Of a DNA stretch of 21,264 nt, positions 16,344 through 21,264 are shown in pieces. Every line of letters starts with the position of its first letter. Positions within the stretch are counted from its first letter, which is position 1. The position numbers and the translations under genes are program-made. The notes beneath the pieces are model-generated. The model searched no databases. It worked only from the letters and a program-made list of their open reading frames with translations, and had not been told where the DNA came from. This DNA comes from JALEGB01 sp038530925 (GTDB lineage Bacteria; Pseudomonadota; Alphaproteobacteria; Rhodobacterales; Rhodobacteraceae): contig JBCBCG010000054.1 in the NCBI GenBank assembly GCA_038530925.1, forward strand, positions 1 through 21,264, written 5' to 3'.

Positions 16344-17405
16344 TTAGGCCGCCCGGGCCACAACATACTGCGCGACGCCCTGCAGCGCGTCGCGCATCGG
16401 CGAGGCGGGAAAGAGGTCCAGCGCCGTCGCCGCCTCCTGCGACACCATGCGCGCGCGCTCCAGCGTCGCTTCGAGCGCGCCGCGCCGTCGCAGGATGTCG
16501 ATGGCGCGGCCGAGATCGGCTTCCTCCCGCCGCCCGCCGGGAAAACAGCGCGTCCAGAAGTCGCGCTCCGCCTGATCGCCTTCGGCGTAGGCGATCAGCA
16601 CCGGGAGCGTGGCCTTGCCTTCAAAAAAATCATCGCCGACCGATTTGCCCAACGCCGCGGCGACGCCGCCATAGTCAAGCGCGTCATCGACCAATTGGAA
16701 GGCGACGCCAAGACCCCAGCCGAAGCGTTTGAGCGCCTCGGTCCGCTCCGCCGACGCGTCGGCGATCACGCCGCCCACCTCCGTAGCCGCCTCGAACAGC
16801 GCGGCCGTCTTGGCGCCGATCACCTGCATGTAGATCGCGTCGCTGTCCGAGAGCGTGCTGATATGGGTGAGCTGAAGCACCTCGCCTTCAGCGATCACCG
16901 CAGAGGCGTTGGAGAGGATGCGCAGCACTTCAAGCGAGCCGGTTTCGACCATCAACTGAAACGAGCGGCTGAACAGGAAATCGCCGACCAGGATGCTCGG
17001 CTTATTGCCCCAAAGCACGTTCGCCGCCGCCTTGCCGCGGCGCCGGTCGCTGCCGTCGACGACGTCGTCATGCAACAGCGTCGCCGTATGGATGAACTCC
17101 ACCGTCGCCGCCAGACGCTGGTGATGCGCGCCCTCATAACCGCAGAGCCGCGCCGCGGCTAAGGTCAGGATCGGCCGCAGCCGTTTGCCGCCCGCCTCGA
17201 TTAAATGCTGCGCCAGCTGCGCGATTAGCGGCGCCGCATCGGACACCATCCGTTCGCGGATGAGGCCGTTGACCGCCTCGAGATCTTCAGCAACCAAATC
17301 CTGCAACGTCTTGAACGCCGCGCTGGAGGAGGATGGCGGCGCTGATCCCGCCGATGAGGGCGCAAGCGCGGTCTGGACGTCCGGGTTCGCGTTTGGGTTC
17401 GGCAC
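16344..17405 (-). CDS. ispB: Long-chain trans-polyprenyl diphosphate synthase (ubiquinone side chain)
   Basis: The protein has 353 residues. It condenses isopentenyl diphosphate units into the octaprenyl- or decaprenyl-diphosphate tail for ubiquinone; the chain length cannot be read safely. The first Asp-rich motif is DDVVD (113-117) with SDRRRGK after it, and the second is DDALD (240-244). GGKRLRP (72-78) binds isopentenyl diphosphate. The small residue Ala108 five positions before the first motif fits a long-chain enzyme. The start is GTG 17405 with GGAG (complement of 17412-17415) and a 6-nt spacer; the first 30 residues are Pro/Ser/Ala-rich. It is divergent from the DUF2007 gene across 185 bp. 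The symbol is used for the E. coli counterpart. Confidence 0.9.
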   Translation of the reverse strand: MPNPNANPDVQTALAPSSAGSAPPSSSSAAFKTLQDLVAEDLEAVNGLIRERMVSDAAPLIAQLAQHLIEAGGKRLRPILTLAAARLCGYEGAHHQRLAATVEFIHTATLLHDDVVDGSDRRRGKAAANVLWGNKPSILVGDFLFSRSFQLMVETGSLEVLRILSNASAVIAEGEVLQLTHISTLSDSDAIYMQVIGAKTAALFEAATEVGGVIADASAERTEALKRFGWGLGVAFQLVDDALDYGGVAAALGKSVGDDFFEGKATLPVLIAYAEGDQAERDFWTRCFPGGRREEADLGRAIDILRRRGALEATLERARMVSQEAATALDLFPASPMRDALQGVAQYVVARAA

Positions 17406-17590
17406 GGGCCGCTCCGTATCGTTACGCTCTTCGGGCTCTCCCGCCGCGGGGGCGGGCCGCCTATGATGTGCGCGCCTTTCGAGCGCCGTCGCCGTCTGGG
17501 ATGCGCTTCATACAGCGCCAGGCGTCGCAGCGCGCCGCCTCGACCACCGCGCGCATCGCAGCGCGACGCGCCCCAGTTTCAGGAGATCCG

Positions 17591-17815
17591 ATGGAGGAGA
17601 TCTTACGCACCAACGATCCGACGCTTCTGTCGTTCGCATCGGCGCTCCTGTCGGGAGAGGATATAGAGAGCGTTGTTTTCGACGTCCATATGAGCGTGCT
17701 TGAGGGCTCGATCGGCGTATTGCCGCGGCGCCTGATGGTGGAGAGCGATCTGGCGGAGACGGCGCGCGACATCTTGCGGGTCAACGGCGTCGAACCGAGC
17801 GAGCGGCCGCGATGA
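17591..17815 (+). CDS. DUF2007-family small protein
   Basis: The protein has 74 residues, normal for DUF2007 (called putative signal-transducing protein). Its function is not established. It shows the usual pattern: MEEILRTNDPTLLSFASALL, then an acidic strand, then the conserved MSVLEGSIGVLPRRLMV and a helix ending in ETARDILRVNGV. The frame is open from 17333, but ATG 17591 has AGGAG at 17581-17585 with a 5-nt spacer and begins the domain. It lies 43 bp before the methyltransferase gene and is divergent from the polyprenyl synthase, an order I recognise from alphaproteobacteria. Confidence 0.88.
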   Translation: MEEILRTNDPTLLSFASALLSGEDIESVVFDVHMSVLEGSIGVLPRRLMVESDLAETARDILRVNGVEPSERPR

Positions 17816-17858
17816 TCGGGGACGAACACGCGCGCCGGCGCAGGAATGGAGCGGCGCG

Positions 17859-18668
17859 GTGAGCGGGGGCGGGGATCACGTCCGGGATGACGGCGGGGAT
17901 GACGGTGGAGACCGCGCCGCCGCGACCGATCTGACGGAAGACGCCTTCCTCGGCGGCGCGTTGAAAATCCTGCAGCCGCGCCGCGGCTATCGCGCCGCGA
18001 CCGATCCGGTGCTGCTGGCGGCGGCCTGCCCGGCGCAGCGGGGCGACCGCGTTCTGGATGTCGGCTGCGGCGTCGGGACAGCGGGCCTTTGCCTGGCCAA
18101 GCGCGTCGCTGGCGTGTCGGTCGAAGGGGTGGAGCTGCAAGAGGCGCTAGCGGCGCTCTCTCGGCGCAACGCCGCGCGCAACGGCGTCGGCGCTTGGCTC
18201 GCGCACGCCTGCGACATCCGCGAGCCGCCGCTCTTCGTGCGGTCAGTCAGCTACGACCAGGTGATCACGAATCCACCGTATCACAGCGCTGAGGCGGGCG
18301 TCGCCTCGCCCGATATGGTGAAGGACCGGGCGAACCGAGAAACCATGAGCCTCGCCGCGTGGCTGGATTTCTGTTTGCGGCGCTTGCGGCCTGGCGGCGC
18401 CGTGACGCTGATCCACCGCGTGGAGCGGCTGCCGGAGATCCTCGCCGCGCTTGAGGGGCGCGCAGGCGGCGTCGGCGTCCTTCCGCTCGCCCCGCGCGCG
18501 GCGCGCCCAGCCAAACGCGTGATCGTCACGGCGGTGAAGGAGAGCCGCGCGCCCTTCCGCCTCGCCGCGCCGCTCGCGCTCCATGCGGGCGCCGATGGCG
18601 ACGACGCGGCGCCCTTCACGCCCGAGGCCGAAGCCGCGCTCCGCCATGGCGCCGCGCTCTCGGTTTAG
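17859..18668 (+). CDS. TrmN6-like N6-adenine methyltransferase
   Basis: The protein has 269 residues and a Rossmann-type SAM methyltransferase fold. GYRAATDPVLLAAA (43-56) is the typical pre-motif of the tRNA1(Val) A37 methyltransferase (YfiC) group. Motif I is DVGCGVGTAG (67-76), and NPPY (138-141) is the catalytic motif for N6-adenine modification. Members methylate adenine in tRNA; the actual substrate here is inferred. Residues 1-22 are an unusual Gly/Asp-rich lead (GGGDHVRDDGGDDGGD) coded by a small tandem repeat. The start is GTG 17859 with GGAG at 17848-17851 and a 7-nt spacer. It probably shares a transcript with the DUF2007 gene. Confidence 0.88.
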   Translation: MSGGGDHVRDDGGDDGGDRAAATDLTEDAFLGGALKILQPRRGYRAATDPVLLAAACPAQRGDRVLDVGCGVGTAGLCLAKRVAGVSVEGVELQEALAALSRRNAARNGVGAWLAHACDIREPPLFVRSVSYDQVITNPPYHSAEAGVASPDMVKDRANRETMSLAAWLDFCLRRLRPGGAVTLIHRVERLPEILAALEGRAGGVGVLPLAPRAARPAKRVIVTAVKESRAPFRLAAPLALHAGADGDDAAPFTPEAEAALRHGAALSV

Positions 18669-18739
18669 CGCGCGCCGCATCGGCCCTCCCCAAGCGGGTC
18701 TCGCAGCGCTATCCTCATTGCGAGCGCGGCCGTCGCGCG

Positions 18740-18763
18740 CAGATCGGACGCGCTCAGATCGGA
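18740..18763 (+). repeat. Short direct repeat before the amidohydrolase gene
   Basis: CAGATCGGA occurs at 18740-18748 and 18755-18763, 15 bp apart; the second copy runs into the GGAG ribosome-binding site (18761-18764). It may be chance or a regulator site. Confidence 0.3.
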
Positions 18764-18769
18764 GCTCTC

Positions 18770-19954
18770 ATGAACCAGCCGCTGCCAAACTCCATCGCCG
18801 CGCTCGCGCCGGAGCTGACCGAATGGCGCCGCGATCTGCATCGCCATCCGGAACTTGGCTATGAGGAGACGCGCACCGCCGGCGTGATCGCGGAGCGGCT
18901 GCGCGGTTTCGGCGTCGATGCGGTGGAAACCGGGATCGGCGGGACCGGCGTGGTGGCGACCATCCATGGGCGGGACGGTCCCGGCGCGGGCGAGGCCGAG
19001 GCGATCTTGCTCCGCGCCGATATGGACGCGCTGCCGATGGATGAGGAGACCGGCGCGCCTCACGCCTCCTCGGCGCCAGGCAAAATGCACGCCTGCGGGC
19101 ATGACGGGCATATGACCATGCTGCTCGGCGCGGCGAAGCAGCTCGCGGAGACGCGGCGCTTCAAAGGCACGGTTTACTTGGTGTTCCAGCCGGCGGAGGA
19201 AGGCGGCGCCGGCGCCAAGGCGATGATCGAGGACGGGCTGTTCGACCGGTTTCCCTGCCGCGCCGTCTACGGCATGCATAATTGGCCCGGCATGCCGGTG
19301 GGCGCCTTCGCGGTGCGGCCCGGCCCGATGCTCGCCTCGGCGGATGAGTTCCGCATCACCATCCAAGGCCGCGGCGGTCACGCCGCCAAGCCCGACCGCG
19401 CCCGCGACCCGATCGTCGCCGGCGCGCATCTCGTCTCGATGATGCAGACCATCGTCGCCCGCCGCGTCGACCCGCTGCAGCCCGCAGTGGTCTCGGTCAC
19501 GGTGTTCCACGCCGGCTCCACCTTCAACGTCATCCCGGATCGCGCCCAACTCTCCGGCACGGTGCGGAGTTTCGATGAAGGCGTCCATGCGGAGATCTAT
19601 GACAGCATCCGCCGCCTGGTGACGCAAACCGCCGCCGCCTTCGAGGTCGAGGCGGTGCTCGAAGAAGGCGTCAGCCGCTACCCGCCAACCATCAACGACG
19701 CTGCGGAAGCGGCCTTCGCCGCCTCCGTGCTCGACGAGCTCTTCGGCGCCGAACGGGTGAGCCGCGACCATCCGCCGACCATGGGCGCGGAGGATTTCTC
19801 CTTCATGGCCCGCGAGAAACCCGGCGCCTTCATCTTCTGCGGCAATGGCGACAGCGCCTCGCTCCACCACCCGAAATACGACTTCAACGACGACGCCTCC
19901 CCCTATGGCGTGGCGTATTGGACGGCGCTGGTGGAGAAGGCGCTGCCTATGTGA
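18770..19954 (+). CDS. M20D-family metallo-amidohydrolase (hippurate hydrolase/N-acyl amino acid amidohydrolase)
   Basis: The protein has 394 residues, standard length. It hydrolyses N-acylated amino acids or related amides in the cytoplasm using two metal ions; the true substrate is unknown. The N-terminus has WRRDLHRHPELGYEE. Metal ligands are visible: Cys109 and His111 in HACGHDGH, Glu143/Glu144 in QPAEEGG, His170 in GMHNWP, and a C-terminal His in SLHHPKYDFNDDA. The dimerisation domain runs from about residue 188 to 300 (GRGGHAAKPDRARDPI). MGAEDFSF is typical. ATG 18770 has GGAG at 18761-18764. It is the last intact gene before the AT-richer tail; no terminator is evident after it. Confidence 0.92.
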   Translation: MNQPLPNSIAALAPELTEWRRDLHRHPELGYEETRTAGVIAERLRGFGVDAVETGIGGTGVVATIHGRDGPGAGEAEAILLRADMDALPMDEETGAPHASSAPGKMHACGHDGHMTMLLGAAKQLAETRRFKGTVYLVFQPAEEGGAGAKAMIEDGLFDRFPCRAVYGMHNWPGMPVGAFAVRPGPMLASADEFRITIQGRGGHAAKPDRARDPIVAGAHLVSMMQTIVARRVDPLQPAVVSVTVFHAGSTFNVIPDRAQLSGTVRSFDEGVHAEIYDSIRRLVTQTAAAFEVEAVLEEGVSRYPPTINDAAEAAFAASVLDELFGAERVSRDHPPTMGAEDFSFMAREKPGAFIFCGNGDSASLHHPKYDFNDDASPYGVAYWTALVEKALPM

Positions 19955-20187
19955 GCTTAAGAATTCGTCAGCCGCACAATATCACAATGAAATGACGCCA
20001 TCGATGACCTCGAAATTCTCCAATTCTACGCACCCCTCTGCGTATATCTATTTAATTAATTTAGGCTTGACCTTTTTTTTCATCGGCCGCACGCTCCGAC
20101 TCGCGTGAGTTTACGATTTTTGCGCCAAGTTCCGGCGTCACAACGCAAACAGTTTTAAAACCTCTGATTAAAATATTTGAGAATTAG
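19955..20187. other. AT-rich non-coding stretch at the start of the foreign-looking tail
   Basis: Base composition changes abruptly after the amidohydrolase stop. The stretch has a TTAATTAA palindrome (20052-20059), a run of eight T (20073-20080) and TTTTAAAA near 20153, but no gene, tRNA or clear attachment site. I see no hairpin in front of the T run, so it is not called a terminator. Confidence 0.6.
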
Positions 20188-20298
20188 ACAACAAAATTAG
20201 ACCCCTCGATATCAACCGGCGTTATCGAACACGATGCGCCTAGAACAACATCGGACGCCCTGCGGAAGCTAGTAAGCCAAACCGTCGACTTCGCGCTT

Positions 20299-20532
20299 TT
20301 GCCACTTGAAAGCATACGCACCGAAGAAGCACCGCCGTTTGTCTGCAGCGATCTCGTCCAAATACACCAGCAATTGATTGATCCGGACCGAATAGAATTT
20401 CTCCGGAGATCCGAGTGTAGACTACTTCTCGAAGCAAAGCGTGGGCAGGCTATTATTGTGGTATTTGGCTCTGGCACAGAACCCCTGCTGGATTACTCGC
20501 AAACCAGAAGGAAATTTCGTTGTCAGGTCTGA
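20299..20532 (+). CDS. Unrecognised reading frame, possibly a gene fragment
   Basis: The frame is open from 20188 to 20532 and codes about 114 residues that look protein-like: DALRKLVSQTVDFALLPLES, then LVQIHQQLIDPDRIEFLRR and LLLEAKRGQAIIVVFGSGTEP. The only usual start is TTG 20299, giving 77 residues, without a ribosome-binding site. The lack of an ATG suggests a fragment that lost its 5' end. Codon use is less GC-biased than in the genes to the left. No family is recognised. Confidence 0.3.
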   Translation: MPLESIRTEEAPPFVCSDLVQIHQQLIDPDRIEFLRRSECRLLLEAKRGQAIIVVFGSGTEPLLDYSQTRRKFRCQV

Positions 20533-20729
20533 AAGGACAGAACGTCGCGGCGCAAGGCGCCACCTCCACGACTGCGTTCGACGCCTTCGGGCTCACACCT
20601 GTGGACCAGGCTCGCGGCGATAAAGTTTCCGCTCTGGAAACTGGTGCAGTTAATATTATTGAATATAACGGTTCGATGTCGCAAGACTTTCAAGACTTAT
20701 TGCCTGAGAGGACCTTCTTCTCATTGTAA
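20520..20729 (+). CDS. Unrecognised short reading frame in the tail
   Basis: The frame codes about 69 residues from TTG 20520 and overlaps the preceding frame by 13 bases. Part of it looks protein-like (LKGQNVAAQGATSTTAFDAF, LTPVDQARGDKVSALETGA). The open frame extends upstream without a good start. It is in the same phase as the last segment of the recombinase remnant, but I cannot align it to a recombinase. It may be a decayed gene. Confidence 0.2.
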   Translation: MSGLKGQNVAAQGATSTTAFDAFGLTPVDQARGDKVSALETGAVNIIEYNGSMSQDFQDLLPERTFFSL

Positions 20730-20730
20730 A

Positions 20731-21119
20731 AACCTCAGTGGTCGCGACCCCCGAAGCCAAATAAAGGCCCTGGAGCCGCAATCCGTAAAACTCATGGAGA
20801 GGCTGCTTGGAACCGATAGGCCGAGCCTGGTCAGCGCCCATGAGGCCGAGATCGAGAACCTCGAAGCCAAGAAAGTCGCAGCCAGCGAACGCATCAATGC
20901 AAAGGCTGATGGCGGGACTGGCTTCAAGGACACGTATCGAACCGCCTGTGCGCTTCTCGCAAGCGCCTGGAAGCTAAAAAAGAACCATAGCTTCAGCGGC
21001 GGAACGTGCTTCGCCTCATGTTCGCAAAGCCCGTCGCCTACCGCCGGAATGAGGGGTGCCGAACCCCTGAAATAGCGTTACCTTTCAGGATGTTAGTGCC
21101 GAAATTTGCCAAGAAATAA
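20731..21119 (+). pseudogene. Frameshifted C-terminal remnant of a serine site-specific recombinase
   Basis: Up to about 20990 one frame reads QIKALEPQSVKLMERLL, then LVSAHEAEIENLEAKKVAAS and FKDTYRTACALLASAWKL. This is the coiled-coil region and the FRTA-FLASPWKL block of large serine recombinases. The frame then goes wrong. From 20991 another frame continues with LQRRNVLRLMFAKPVAYRRN, EGCRTPEIALPFRMLVPKFA and a stop at 21117-21119. In intact family members, RRTVLRLAFA, YRRNEG and RTPEIALPFKVL follow directly, so one base was lost near 20990. The N-terminal catalytic serine domain and the zinc ribbon are absent from the window, so the gene is also 5'-truncated. The family assignment is from memory of its conserved C-terminus. 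Confidence 0.78.
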
Positions 21120-21161
21120 GTGCATGCGAGGCCGTGAGATTGGTCTAGTCGATTGTTTTAG
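21120..21161. other. Short AT-richer spacer after the recombinase remnant
   Basis: No gene, inverted repeat or attachment core was recognised between the remnant's stop and the next possible start. Confidence 0.4.
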
Positions 21162-21264
21162 ATGGAATTTATGCCCTTTGACGACGTCGGTTCCGCTCTT
21201 CTCGGGTCCGCCAATAAATTCAATAGCTTAGCCAGGTTCTGTTTTTTTGCGCTGCTACGCAAAT
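21162..21264 (+). CDS. Possible partial reading frame running off the window
   Basis: From ATG 21162 (or ATG 21171) the frame stays open to the end and reads MEFMPFDDVGSALLGSANKF and then NSLARFCFFALLRK. There is no clear ribosome-binding site and no family is recognised. With only 34 codons the call is weak. The last 18 bases also form a 6-bp hairpin (TTTGCG 21246-21251 with CGCAAA 21258-21263). Confidence 0.2.
   Translation, partial: MEFMPFDDVGSALLGSANKFNSLARFCFFALLRK

Noticed and set aside
17462..17467. TATGAT as a -10 element for the DUF2007 gene
   Set aside because: No -35 element is present at the right distance in the GC-rich upstream sequence.
20052..20080. AT-rich stretch and T run as a terminator of the amidohydrolase gene
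   Set aside because: No stem precedes the T run, and it is about 120 bp past the stop codon.
19955..21264. tRNA-associated attachment site at the boundary of the foreign-looking tail
   Set aside because: No tRNA-like cloverleaf or repeated att core was found by eye on either side.

Overview
The window is a high-GC alphaproteobacterial chromosome segment with an AT-richer, decayed tail. The assignment rests on conserved alphaproteobacterial neighbourhoods: SUV3-like helicase, S4 protein, seven-iron ferredoxin and CarD; divergent polysaccharide deacetylase next to RppH; a separate F1-only ATP synthase operon in the order atpH-A-G-D-C; and polyprenyl diphosphate synthase divergent from a DUF2007 gene and a TrmN6-like methyltransferase. 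The genus cannot be given. Codon use is strongly GC-biased, so most long antisense reading frames are shadows.

Layout. 1-981: non-coding leader and a secreted TPR protein gene, carrying a perfect 28-bp inverted repeat whose outer arm starts at base 1. 1077-6487 (+): helicase, S4 RNA-binding protein (4-base overlap), ferredoxin fdxA and the RNA polymerase-binding regulator carD. A sigma70-like promoter and a perfect FNR/FixK-type box lie before carD, and a textbook terminator follows it. 6679-10497 (+): a long divergent polysaccharide deacetylase-like membrane protein that appears to lack catalytic residues, rppH behind a 14-bp leader hairpin, and a MarR-GNAT fusion regulator. 10519-15912 (-): atpHAGDC, with an unrecognised 72-residue two-helix membrane protein gene between atpD and atpC and strong hairpins in two intercistronic gaps. 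16344-17405 (-): polyprenyl (ubiquinone side chain) synthase. 17591-19954 (+): DUF2007 protein, methyltransferase and M20D amidohydrolase. 19955-21264: AT-richer sequence with broken reading frames and the frameshifted C-terminal remnant of a serine recombinase, which reads as the edge or scar of a mobile element.

Functionally, most genes are housekeeping: RNA handling (helicase, S4 protein, RppH), transcription (CarD), iron-sulfur electron transfer (FdxA), respiration (F1-ATPase catalytic sector, quinone tail synthesis) and envelope or peptide metabolism. No complete new defence or mobile system was found. The best leads are the flanking inverted repeat at the left end, the FNR-type box before carD, the small membrane gene inside the atp operon, the apparently catalytically dead deacetylase with a slippable pentapeptide repeat, and the recombinase relic at the right end.
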